Source: Epichloe hybrida
Taxonomy: Eukaryota; Ascomycota; Sordariomycetes; Hypocreales; Clavicipitaceae
Reading direction: 5' to 3'
NCBI GenBank assembly: GCA_019022495.1
Contig: JAFEKR010000013.1
Location: forward strand, 1,426,001-1,490,000
DNA: 64,000 nucleotides
Shown here: in pieces, positions 1-10,084 of the stretch
How the letters are laid out: every line of letters begins with the position of its first letter
How positions within the stretch are numbered: the stretch's first letter is position 1
Notes under the pieces: generated by a model
The model's database searches: none
What the model was told of the DNA's origin: nothing
Seen by the model: only the letters and a program-made list of their open reading frames with translations
Position numbers and translations under genes: made by a program

Positions 1-1320
1 TGGGCAAGTCGTTGTCCACGGAGCCGTCAATGAAGCGTTGGGGATTGGGAGTCCAAGGATGATGCTCGCCTGTGGCAGGGTCTTTGACTAGTAGAGGGGA
101 AGACGTGTATACCAAGGGAAGAGAGCAGGAGGCACCAACTGCCGACCATATCATGACGTTTGGAGCAGTGACGTAGTTGAGAAGCCGGGGAAGTTCGTAA
201 ATCGATGCTGTAGATACACAGATGTTGAGGATGCGACGAGTTCGATTGTATGCCTCTTGAAACGTCATGTCGCCCATCAACCCTCGCATGACTCTCGTGA
301 GGTTATCAATTTTGGACCAGCTGCCCTCCGTCAGTAGACGCCTAAGGTGTCCCAAGACACCCACATTGCTGTCTTCTTCTTCAAAGACGGAAAGGTCCCC
401 GTACGGGAAATCCTTGATGAGTCCGGGGATCTCTTCGTCTGTCTTGGTACACATGACGGCGCAGACAATGCTTCCTGCGCTGGAACCTGATATAATACGA
501 GGAAGAAGCTGTTGCTCGAACAAGGCCTTCAGCACGCCAATATGCGTCATGCCAAATGTGCCGCCCCCCGAAAGCAACAGGGCGCTGCGACCAAAGCTTT
601 GTCGCGAGTACAACATTGCTTCCAAAAGGTCCTTCACCTCGATGTTGTGGTGTTGGACTGCGCTTTGGGAGACGAGGGCGTCAATGGATTGAATCGCTGA
701 GTCGACGTAGCGCTCAATGAGCTTCTTTGTGCCAACATGGGAATGACGGTACAGGTCTACATTGTCCATACCGCCCAGGTCTCGACTCAATTCTGTTCGA
801 ACAAGATGCATCGTAGCCCGAACGTCGCCACTTGCGCGTGCCTCGTCGAGAGCACGCAAGCGATCCTGAATGAACAAAAAGTCATACTCGCCGCCCGCCG
901 TATCGTTCTTCCATCTGTCGTTGCCATCAAGCGCGTCAAGTTCTGATGCAGCGGCGGTCCATTGTTGATATGTTTGGGCCTTTTCAAAAGATGTGTGTAT
1001 TAGCACAGAATTTCTGCAGACGATGCTCCCAATGCTCCTGTGAAAACTTGACCCACGTTTTTCATCTGATCCAATAGCGCATCTCTCCTCTGCTGCCGTA
1101 CACGATTGAGTTCGCGCTCTTGGGGAGTCAGCCCGTCCTTCCATGACAGAATGGCATTACTCGCATCTCTGAGTGTCCTCGAGATAGCCTTCCGAATTGT
1201 TCGGCCGCTGGATGATTGAGACGAAGGAGCATCGACTTTTCCTTGAGCAGAGGATGCCTCTCTGGGGCCCGTCCCGTGAAGCCCTGCAACCTTGTGCGGC
1301 TGAACGAGAAGATCTGACAT
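1..1320 (-). CDS. Patatin-like triacylglycerol lipase (Tgl4/Tgl5 type), 3' end cut by window edge
   Basis: Two exons are visible: 1320-1057 and 979-<1, with an intron at 980-1056 (donor GTGGGT, branch CTAAT, acceptor AAAAG). The protein matches the lipid-droplet triacylglycerol lipase/lysophospholipid acyltransferase family of yeast Tgl3/4/5, which mobilises stored fat. Visible features: a conserved N-terminal block containing LSRDLGGMDN and DLYRHSHVGTKKLIERYV, the oxyanion loop GGGTFG (about residue 224), the nucleophile elbow GSSAGS (about residue 252) and the catalytic DGS near residue 404. The Ser-Asp dyad is complete. About 414 residues are seen; family members usually run to 600-800, so the C-terminus lies left of the window. 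The start is the ATG at 1320, which precedes a Ser-rich, poorly conserved leader. It shares its strand with the tRNA gene upstream but is separated from it by 0.8 kb. Confidence 0.9.
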
Positions 1321-2133
1321 TTCGATTCTGTTGCCAAGAAAACGGCGGAGGGGATGACACTTGAATTATCGGAAGCGAAGAGTTTCAGTCCATGAAATGT
1401 CCCGCGTACGGTGTCCCTTCTTGTCAGGACTCTCGTCTATCAAAGGAGATGCCTCAGAAACTCTCCGGCCGTAATGTCTCTCCCAACTTGTTGCGAAACG
1501 TAGGCACCAGTGGGATACTGCGGAGAGAGGGCCGTGTTAATGGGCGAGTGTAATTAGAATTTAGAACCGACTGGACGACAGGAAGCGGTATACAAGGAAA
1601 TAGGTAGGTAATGTGCGCTCAGGTAAGGAGTATTCAATAGGTCGGGCGTAGTTGGCGTAGTCGGTGTCGTCGAGCGTTGGAAGAAGAGAAGGCCAAGGCC
1701 GGGCAAGCAGGCGCGTGATGGAGGATGCAGTCCGACGGAGTCACAGTACACACGCATGTGAAAGAAAAGACCCGGTGACGCAGCTACGCCCACTGTGTTA
1801 CCGGTCTGCTGACCGTTCTTCCACCCCCCTAAAGCGGCAAGGATGGCGCCAAGCGAGGGAGGAGATTCGCTGGAGGGAGTCCCCCGTGCCTACCTGCCCC
1901 TAGTCTAGTCCTGGCGCAAATGGCGCGCTTGGTCTTGGTTGTGAAGCAGCAGATCATTTGTCATCCGTTTTCTCTCTGCCCGGCTGCCGTTACAGCCCGG
2001 AGTCTCGGCCAAATCGGTGGACGAGCAGTGCACCATGACGCTGAAAAATAAAGAGGCATCGCCCGCTCCGTAGAGAAGCACGCCTCCAAAACACACAAAG
2101 ACAAAAGGTCGCTTGGTGAAAAAATAAAAAGCG
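1321..2133. other. Intergenic, upstream of the lipase gene
   Basis: No credible gene is seen in this 0.8 kb. It should hold the promoter and 5' leader of the lipase on the minus strand. Open frames here are short and have no recognisable domain. Confidence 0.5.
2126..2130 (-). terminator. RNA polymerase III terminator of tRNA-Gln
   Basis: Five consecutive T residues on the transcribed-sense minus strand begin 3 nt after the tRNA 3' end, the usual pol III stop signal; a second T4 follows at 2121-2124. Confidence 0.7.
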
Positions 2134-2213
2134 AGGCTCGTACCAGATTCGAACTGGTGCTTCTGGAATTTCTCGATCAAAATCCAGCGTCCTGACCCCT
2201 AGACGAACGAGCC
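2134..2213 (-). tRNA. tRNA-Gln (anticodon TTG) with a short intron
   Basis: Read on the minus strand, a cloverleaf folds: acceptor stem GGCTCGT/ACGAGCC, D arm GTC...GAC with a GG-containing loop, anticodon stem CTGGA/TCCAG, T stem ACCAG/CTGGT enclosing TTCGAAT. The anticodon loop begins TTTTGA, giving anticodon TTG. The loop is 15 nt instead of 7; an 8-nt insert after position 37 (TCGAGAAA) is the expected location for a nuclear tRNA intron. CCA is not encoded, as usual in eukaryotes. A T-run follows directly downstream. An alternative loop parsing could alter the exact intron ends but not the anticodon. Confidence 0.8.
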
Positions 2214-2773
2214 TGTTGTGGGGTATAACAACTTAGTGCTTGTTGGACAAGATATCAATTAATTCACACTATAGCCTGTCCAGTGCGCTCGTCTATCCAT
2301 GGCTCACCGGTGGCCTCCCTTGCATTGCGTCTACCGTCTACCGATGCCGTGGTTCCAAAAAATGCAAATGCAAACGGATTACTCAGTCCAGCCATGACTA
2401 TTAAACTCGCTCTCAATAAAGGTGTAGCGACTGCATTCATGAAATCCCCCCTCACATCACCGCAAGACGTCAGCCAACTGGTCCGCCATCGCTGGCATGG
2501 CTTGCTTTGAACGAGCACGTATTTGAAGAACCGACGTATATTCATTCCCAGCTTAAGCACACTGACGTGGATTCATTCCTGAGAATGCTAGCAACCAATC
2601 AAGCAAAGCAGGCCATTGCCACCATGCTTTCTTCAGAAAACTGGCAAATCCGTGTCTTAGACCTCGCTCGTATACACGGCGCATTGACGTTGCGGTACAT
2701 ATAGACAGCTATTTCCCCCATTCCCTGAAACCCGTCAGCGCGACATCGCAGACAGCATTGCACCTGTGCCACC
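2214..2773. other. Intergenic, tRNA to Cys-rich gene
   Basis: The 5' flank of the tRNA and the promoter of the secreted Cys-rich gene lie here. A 98-codon open frame on the minus strand (2264-2560) has no recognisable features and is not called. Confidence 0.4.
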
Positions 2774-3340
2774 ATGAGATATTTCACTTCCTTCTTTCTG
2801 GCTATTCTGGCTGCGGCTGTGACGGCTGCAGCAGTCCAACATGATGCCGAGGTGGGCGGACCCCCCGAGGACACCAACTGCTCTCATTGTCAGCTGCACA
2901 TGATTGATACCGTGTAGAAATACGTCCATGTAAGGCACTGCGATTGCCTCACGTCAAAAGGGCCCTGCGATTGCGAAACCCCTCACAAAGCTCGACAAGT
3001 AAACATTCAGAGTATCAGTGGTGTCGTCTCAAGTCGATGCGCTTCAGGCCGGCTGCCATGCGACGAGGCAGGACCAGAGCCTCAAGTCCATTGCCTCTGT
3101 CTCGCGAACGACGTGCAAAGCAGCGAGATGGAGCCCTGTGCGTGCGACACTCACGGTGGCAGCAGTGAAGCCGTGAGGCAGCATGGCGCCGCGAGGAACA
3201 TTATCCACTGCATGTGTCTGATGGAGGAGTTGGATGGCTCGACGAAGCCTTGTCCGTGCAACACGCCTGCCAACTTTCTCGGGAGGATCGGCGCGATACG
3301 AGAGGGTCAGCCGACTTATTATCAGTTCAGAGGGGCATAG
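2774..3340 (+). CDS. Small secreted cysteine-rich protein (CxC repeats), with in-frame TAG or 66-nt intron
   Basis: The ATG at 2774 opens a signal peptide (MRYFTSFFLAILAAAVTAAA). The frame is open to TAG 3338-3340 except for one TAG at 2915-2917. Downstream the protein carries three imperfect units of the form (V/I/R)HCxCL...PCxC (for example VHCLCL, IHCMCL, PCACD, PCPCN), clearly a Cys-paired repeat protein. A GT...TAG interval at 2852-2917 is exactly 66 nt and ends with the stop itself, so splicing it would keep frame and give a 166-residue product (exons 2774-2851 and 2918-3340). Against this, the interval encodes a CxxC (NCSHC) that looks like part of the protein, so a nonsense mutation in an intronless gene is the alternative. 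The fold and function are unknown; a secreted Cys-rich protein suggests an effector, antimicrobial or wall protein. Confidence 0.6.
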
Positions 3341-3854
3341 GGAAGCCGCAAAACGGGTGAGAGCCGATTGAAATGAAGTGTAACATGTTTTGCTTATGGT
3401 CGAGGATGAGCGGGTCGAGCGTCATGACTTTGCCATGCGAGTGAAGGATATCGAGAGCGAGCTGGCGCGGGATGAAGCCGGGCATCGGCATGACCACAGT
3501 AAAGCTTCCTTGCATGGCTCAGTGTCCGTTGAGCGACTTGCGTGCAGCAAGTGACTGCGTGTATATTTCGATGACAAAATGCTCGAGCATGTCATAGGTC
3601 ATTCGCACAACGGGCGTGCCAGCTTGTGCAAAGATTCGGGACTTCTTTTTCGGATACAGTGGCTTGTTGGCGATTTAGCTGACAGAACAGCGTGGTTTAT
3701 GACATTGCTGAGGGGTTTTTATATACAAGCGCCCAGTGGCTGTCCGTTATTTTTGTAATTGTCCATGTTCAGGTCACTTGCGAAGAAACCGCACCGATTC
3801 CGTTGTTCGTGGCCTGCTGTCGCAGGATCAGTTGATGATGGTTCACCCCTTCAC
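3341..3854. other. Intergenic between convergent genes
   Basis: 3' flanks of the Cys-rich gene (plus) and the Zn2Cys6 gene (minus). No further feature is seen. Confidence 0.5.
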
Positions 3855-5745
3855 TCAAGCAAACGATATCCAGATCTCGCATTGCTGCATGACGCTTCGC
3901 AGTGTCCAGGGACTAATGTTCTCGGGTGGTTGCTCCCAAACATGCTGCAAGAGTGTCAGTGTCTGGTGCATGTTACCGAGGCCTATCATCTCAATCATGG
4001 CCTGCAACCTCAACGTCAGTGTATGCTGGACGTCTGGGTCCGTTGTGCAACACCCGATTACCATCAGGGGCCAGCAGAGGCTCGTGTTCACGCGCTCCGA
4101 AGCTGGCAGTCGGTTCAAGAACGATACCGCCTCCATGACCGCACTGTTCATGAGATGTCCATGCATGGACGTTTGTGCGTTTTGTTGCGGTGTGCCAAAG
4201 ATGCTCCACAAGTAAAGCAGAGCAGCTTGTTTGAACACCAAGCCCGCAAGTCGACTATTGGGGCTGGCCGTTACGGAAGGGATGAAATCGAGTATTTGCG
4301 ACTGCAGCAAGCCAAACGCAATCACGTCGTCGGGTGACGTGGACAATCCAGGTTGATCACCTGTCTGTAAGATGCTCTGACCCAGTTGGAATACTTGTGG
4401 TATTAACGTCAGTATCTCGAGCCAGCAGCCACAAAGCTGGCCCATGTAATTCTTTGCCAACAAACGTCTCCCGGCGTCTTCGATGGCAGGGCTGGGAGCG
4501 GTCTGCGCAGTTCCCCTTGGGTCCTTCGATATCATGCTTGAAGCTACCATGTGCATGTAGTACTCGACTAGAAACTCTGGTAGATCATCCGAGACATTGG
4601 GTCCATGTCCACTGAGCAAGCTTGTCAACAGAGACTTTGATGCCGCGAGATGGTCGAAAATTGTGCCGTTTACATCTCCTCTCGCTACCTGAAATATGTA
4701 TCATGTGTTATTTTTTATTTTTTTTATTTCTTTTTCGTTTTCCGGCATTTATAACAAAAGTTCGATATACATCATCAGCTTGGAGACCCACCTCTGTAAG
4801 ACATAGGATGAGGCTGCCAACAGTGACAACCAGATTCTTGTCCTCTTTGCCCGCGACGTATTCCCCGACTAGATTTCCGAACATTCTCAACGAGTCCGAG
4901 TAGTATCTTGTTGCGACCTCGCCACCAGAAGTGCATTCCCTTGAAGCGTGTCGATGGACAGCACTCTGTGCAAGAATCAGGTGCAGAACGAGCGGTTCGG
5001 AAAAGGCTAGGGGAATCAGCTTGGCCACGAACGGATTGATGTCGGTAGAACCGTTTCCCATGCTGTTGGCGGTCCGAGACAGATAGTAGCTTAGAAGCTC
5101 GAAGGAATCGTGGCCATGGGAAGGTGGGAGGCTCATATTCATGGGGATGTTCTCATGCAGGTAAATGTTGTCTCCGCCGAGGCCTTCTCTTCCAGAAACG
5201 AATGCGACTTCTGAGACACTGGGCCCGTCTGGCGGATGCTGTGAGTTCGAGTTGCTTCCCAGTGTCAGGTTTGCGAAAGGCGCAAAGGATGGCGAAGGCG
5301 TTGCGGGCGGTGGTGGATTCTCCAAGTCACTTTGCACCTCATCATGATTTTCATGCCCAGGCCCAGATCCGAACGATGCGTCAGACGATGCAGTCGAGTG
5401 GCGCCGGAGATGTGGGCTTTCAGCATTCCGAAACGAACAAGCATCAGGCAAAGTCCCCTCGAGCGGAGAAGTCACACTTTGCGACTGCTGCGAGTGAGGG
5501 CTTACTGGAGATTGCGCATCGAGCTGGCCGGCTGACGGGTGGAGGGGAGAAGCCGATGTCGTGGTTGTGGTACGACGATCCGACGATTTTGATTGATGCT
5601 GCGCCAGCGTATCAGCCGGCCACGTGCATCCCAACTTGTTGCGCTTGCATCCGATGCAGATGGGCTTTTCCTCACTGCACTTCTTCTTCCGCCGTCGACA
5701 TGTGAAGCAGCCGGTTCTGCTGCGGATGATGGGCACCGCCCTCAT
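3855..5745 (-). CDS. Zn2Cys6 transcription factor with Fungal_trans_2 (DUF3468-type) domain
   Basis: Exons 5745-4792 and 4688-3855, intron 4689-4791 (donor GTGGGT, acceptor TTTCAG), phase 0, give 595 residues. The N-terminal binuclear zinc cluster is complete at residues 13-40 (GCFTCRRRKKKCSEEKP then CIGCKRNKLGC), preceded by a short basic leader. A long Ser/Thr/Pro-rich linker follows (residues about 50-190). The C-terminal half resembles the fungal-specific domain of the UPC2/DUF3468 regulators, with LCLTE at the splice junction running into VARGDVNGTIFDHL, a conserved join that supports the intron. It should bind CGG-type sites in the nucleus. Targets cannot be read from the sequence; neighbours on both sides encode secreted proteins. 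Confidence 0.88.
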
Positions 5746-6472
5746 CGTAATACGCAGCGCATTCGCGATGACTGTCTGATTGCCGTTGCGATGAGTCGAC
5801 CGTCTCGGAACAGATGATGTAGTGACGTTGTGCGATACAGCAAATTTGTGAAATAAAGGGCAAACCCGAGTTGATGTTTCTCCACGTTTGAGCGCCCCAT
5901 TCAGCCTTCACGATAAGTGCTTTTTGCTGGATAGCCCGTAAAGCCCTGTATAATATAGGGCACCTAGTGCATACAACATCCACTGTGACTGTACATGCTA
6001 GGGCGCTGACTCGCTGCCTCGCTGCGTCCTGCCTCTGCCTCGCTAATACTGACTACTTTCCGCCAGTCCGTTTCTTTTTCAGCAAGTCACTTGACGTTTC
6101 GGACAACTCTCCGACACCATTCATTCATAGGAAAGCCTTCACAGCTCGGGCAGGCAATTGAATGAATTCAGGAAGCATTCTCGCGCTTTGATCAAACCGT
6201 CCCCGTCACTGTCACTGTCACTGTCACCCGGGAAAATGCATCTACACGTTTCGGCACTGAGACACTATCGCACCCATAATTATGTTTGATTGCTTCCAAT
6301 TGTCGTAACTATCTCTTTGTAGCTACTCGGTCTAACTGAGAACAGCGGGAGCAGCGGCGGGAGCAACACAATCTGAAAAAAAAAAGAAGGGTGGAGGATT
6401 TGTGGAGGAGCAATTTCCTGCCCCAGGTGGACTTGTCTACCTCCCCCCCAACTTGGGTGCTTCACAGCGGCC
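5746..6472. other. Intergenic with a short CACTGT direct repeat
   Basis: Promoter side of the Zn2Cys6 gene and 3' flank of the secreted repeat-protein gene. Around 6204-6227 a GTCACT hexamer is repeated about four times, which could be a regulator-binding array or a chance microsatellite. No gene is seen. Confidence 0.45.
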
Positions 6473-7200
6473 TTAGTTCTTCTTGTCGGAGTTTCTGGCG
6501 GTGGACAGGGCCTTTCCGTTGTCCTTCAGCTGCTTCTTCTTGTCCTCGGGGAGACCCTGACGGACGGACCTGAACTTCTTGAAGGCCTCCTCCTCCTTCG
6601 TCTTGAGCTCCTGGGGGATGGACTCCTCGACGGCTTTCGCAGACGCCTTGAGGTTCTTGCGGGCCTCCTGCTCCTTCGTCTTGAGCTCCTGGGGGATGGC
6701 GGCCTCGGAGGCCTTGGAAGCTTCCCTCAAGTTCTTGCGGGCGTCCTTCTCCTTGGTCTTGAGGTCCTGGGGGATGGCGTCGTTGGCTGCCTTGCGGGCC
6801 TCGCGCATGTTCTTCCTGGCTTCGTCCTCCTTTGTCTTCAATTCCTGGGGGATGGCGTCCTCGGCGGCCTTGCCGGCGGCCGCCATTTCTTCCCGGGCCT
6901 GCTCGAGCTCGGGGGAGATGGCCTTCCTCTCCTCCTTGAGCTTCTGGACCTCGGGGGTGTCGGGCGCCTTCTGCTTCTGACGACGGTCCAGGTCCATCAA
7001 GGGCGTGGCACGGCTGAGAATGTCGCCCTCGGCAACAAGGTCGACTCCTCGGCGGTCGCTGGGAATAGTAGCTGCCAGAGCGGTTGCGCTCACTGGTGAA
7101 ATTGGCGTGTTAACAGGTGCATTCGGGAGTGTGGGGGTTGTTTGGGGAGTTTGTTCAAGAACTTACGAGCAAGAAGAGCCAAGTTGTTGATGCGAACCAT
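6473..7200 (-). CDS. Secreted charged protein with four 26-residue tandem repeats
   Basis: Exon 1 is 7200-7167 and exon 2 is 7092-6473; the intron 7093-7166 has donor GTAAGT and acceptor CACCAG. Splicing joins an 11-residue start to the downstream frame and creates a convincing signal peptide (MVRINNLALLALSATALAA); without exon 1 only a GTG start is available. The 217-residue product has no Cys. Residues 90-193 are four units of 26 residues starting (A/S)IPQ(E/D)LKTKE followed by Lys/Arg/Ala-rich helix. The composition is highly helical and charged, suggesting a long coiled or amphipathic helix broken at each Pro. I do not recognise the family. A secreted surfactant-like, wall-associated or repeat effector role is possible but only inferred. 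Confidence 0.8.
6548..6859 (-). repeat. 78-bp tandem repeats (4 copies) inside the secreted protein gene
   Basis: Four 78-bp units encode residues 90-193. They differ at third positions and at some residues, so they are diverged, selected protein repeats and not a fresh minisatellite expansion. The phrase CCTGGGGGATGG (plus strand) recurs once per unit. Confidence 0.85.
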
Positions 7201-8472
7201 TTTGATTGATTTGGATGGGGGGGATTGCTGAGTTTTGTTGTTGTTGGAAGTGTGAATTAAGAGGTATTAGATTGTAAGATATAGGCCAGCTATACTTGAT
7301 TGATGTGTTAGTGCTTGGGTGAGGGGAAAGAGGACGGATTATGTTGTTTTGTGTTGATGTGTTGAAAGCAGAGGTTGAATGAAGCGGGATGGAGAGAGTA
7401 TTTGTATGCCATTGAGGTCGACGACTTTCTCTGGGGCATCATGCCATCCGACGGCGAATCGTCTTGAGTCAAAGCCTGGTTGTCGTGGTGTTTTAGACGA
7501 CGAGATGTCGTTACAAGGTTGGTATCATGATGGAGCCCCGCCCTCGCGTGATTGGGCCAGGCCGGCGCGTCCGATTCGAGGGCAAGATGGCTCGCGAAAA
7601 TTGAAACCGTCGTCAATTCATGCCGCATTTTCGCAGACGTCTCATGTGTGGTGATACGACCGGACGACCGAGTGAAAGAGATGCGAGCATTGGGCTGGGC
7701 CATTGGGGGCGAATTGTGGATCATGTGACAGACAAGCCCTTTTTTGCCTCGCCGGGATTCGAGTCGTGCTTTTCCTTTTCCTCACCTTGACGGAGTCGAC
7801 GACAACGTCCCGTTTCACCCTCGATGCTGGCCCCGGCCCTTTTGCTTGGAACGTCGTGGTTTCCAAAGCCATCTCTTCAGCTCAATTCCAAGCCGCATGC
7901 ATGCCCCTCCCCGCACGGGAAAAATGGAAATAGTCGGGGAATGGGGCATCGCTCTGTCTTGCAACACGTTTGAACCTTGCCGTCATGATTGCCACGGGCG
8001 GCGTCGGAACCCCAACATCGAAGGACCAAGACCTCCCGAGCCGCTCGCTCCGAGTCAGGAACGGCTTGGGGTCTTCTCGCGCCCAAGATGACTCCATCCC
8101 GCGTCGGCGTCACCGACTTGTGCCGTGCGCCGCGTCGGACACGGCTAACCATGATCAAATGAGTTTATAAGGGTGGCTTTTACTGAAACAACGGATGGGA
8201 GGGCGTATCGTATCGGACACTGGAAGACTTTCCATGACATTTACTCGGGTAGGTACGTCACATTGCCAGATGACGGTTGGCCTCGTTCACCGATTGCAAA
8301 AAGTCATCAGAAAAGGAAAACACTGAGCGGAATAATCAGGTACATCGAGCAAGAGTATTACTAGGTAGGTCCCAGGGCCCGCGCTCCTCCATAATTTTTA
8401 GTCCCCAAGATCGACCCCGGGTCTCCCATTCGTGGCCTTCCTCAGCATGCATTTGCATCACGGTCCCATCAA
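7201..8472. other. Intergenic, 1.3 kb
   Basis: Promoter region of the secreted repeat-protein gene (minus) and 3' flank of the SDR gene. Several short open frames occur on both strands but none shows a domain, a signal peptide or codon continuity across splice sites. Nothing further is supported. Confidence 0.45.
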
Positions 8473-9574
8473 TCAACCGTTGACAACGGTACCACCATTG
8501 CAGTGTATCGTCTGACCACTTACGCAAGAGCTGTCCGCCGAAGCGAGAAACACAACGCACGACGCGATTTCCGACGGCTGCGCCGGTCGTCCCATTGGGC
8601 TCGTGAACTGCCTTTGCGCCTCGTCGTTCATGGTAGCTGGGATGAGGGGAGTCCAAACTAGGTAGGAGCGGAAGAATGCATCGTTAGCTTGACTATTACT
8701 GTCACTCTGGTCGCATCACGGGGACAAACTCGCCTGGCCCTGGCGCGACAGCATTGACCCTGATCCCCTTCGAGATGTATTGATTGCTCAGGCCTCGCGT
8801 GAAGGAAACGATGGCACCTTTGGACGAGGTATAGTCAAGCAGATCCGGTCGACCAATGTATGCGTTGATGGACGCATTGTTAATGATGACGGACCCGCGT
8901 TGCATGTGACGCAGGGCATACTTGGCCATGTAAAAGTAAGCATGCATGTTGATATCAAACGTATGCACCCATTGGTCTTCTGACAAGTCTGCGATATCTT
9001 CCACCATCATCTGGTCTGCAGCCTTGTTTAGCTCGTGGCATGTTACAGTGTGCGCGTGCGTGTGTCTGAACCTACATGCGGCATTGTTGAACAATATGTC
9101 GATGCCCTTCATCTTTTCAATCGCAAAATCAACCACCCTCTGGCAGTTTTCCCTCTTTACTAAATCAGCAGAAACGAGATGGCAAGCACCACCTGCTTTC
9201 TCGACCTGCTTTTTAGTGTCCCGCGCGTCGCCCTCTTCCTCGGGAAGATGGGCGATGGTTACGACGGCGCCCTCTTTGGCAAACAACACCGCTGTAGCTG
9301 CCCCAATGCCACTATCGCCGCCGGTGATTAGTGCTCGTTTGCCCTTGAGCTTGTTCGCGGCCAAGTAGCTGTGAGCCTCTCCCCGTCCGTCGGGCAGTTC
9401 ACCTCTGACAGGCTTGGGGGAAGGCATGTCACGGTCAGTCCCTGGGAAAGACTGCTTCGAGACGGGAATGTCCTGCTCTTTTTGTGAAGCGGCGTATTAG
9501 ATGTGAAGTTCGGGGGTATAGATTCCAGGTGGGAATTGATTCATAGCTCTACCATTGTTAAATTGCGCCGCCAT
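8473..9574 (-). CDS. Short-chain dehydrogenase/reductase (YghA/YdaD-like)
   Basis: Four exons: 9574-9553, 9477-9076, 9015-8734, 8657-8473, total 296 residues. Introns: 9478-9552, 9016-9075 (60 nt, in frame, so unspliced reading also stays open) and 8658-8733, whose donor is GC (GCGAGT). Each splice restores family blocks: the N-terminal SKQSFPGTDRDMPSPKP, the cofactor loop TGGDSGIG (59-66), NNAAYQ (138-143), catalytic Ser190, Tyr203 and Lys207 (YTSSK), NAVAPGPVWTPLIP and the C-terminal Gly-rich end. The classical SDR catalytic set is complete. The subfamily is NAD(P)-dependent, often annotated as general-stress or glucose-dehydrogenase-like oxidoreductases. The substrate cannot be read from sequence. 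Confidence 0.9.
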
Positions 9575-10084
9575 CTTGACTTTCAGTCCGGTCTCGTAGC
9601 ACAGAATGAATGGCCTTCACGCGTATGTTTTGCAGGTATCGGAGGAGCGTGCGTGAAAGAAACAGAAAGGAAAGAATAACTGGCACAAATTTGGAGTAAA
9701 CAAGTTGTTTCCATGTCTTGGAGCGGGCGGGGGTGATGGATCTATGGGACTCTATGACGTAGCATTTACATAGAGAACTCAGAATATCATCACGGGTGGT
9801 GTCATATGTTAGGAAACAACTCATGACGTCAACTCGTAGGCATGAGTACCCACTGGTGAAGGAAATCGATGGTGGTAGGATGTCTATGCAGCGAAAAAAA
9901 ATAAAAAATTACCAATTTACTTGCTATATTGCTGTCTCGGAAAAGGAACACCTCCATTTGGTCGACTTCCTAATTGGACCAATGACGCTCTTAGTTTTCG
10001 TGACCCCATGGATCGGACTCGGGAGATTTCTCATGTGCGCAGTGGTTGGACATGGCACACAAAACAGTTTCCGATGATACAACT
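9575..10084. other. Intergenic
   Basis: SDR promoter side and 3' flank of the GH43 gene, both on the minus strand. No gene or repeat is seen. Confidence 0.5.

Noticed and set aside
2264..2560. 98-codon minus-strand frame next to the tRNA
   Set aside because: No signal peptide at its start, no domain, and an equally long frame exists on the opposite strand.
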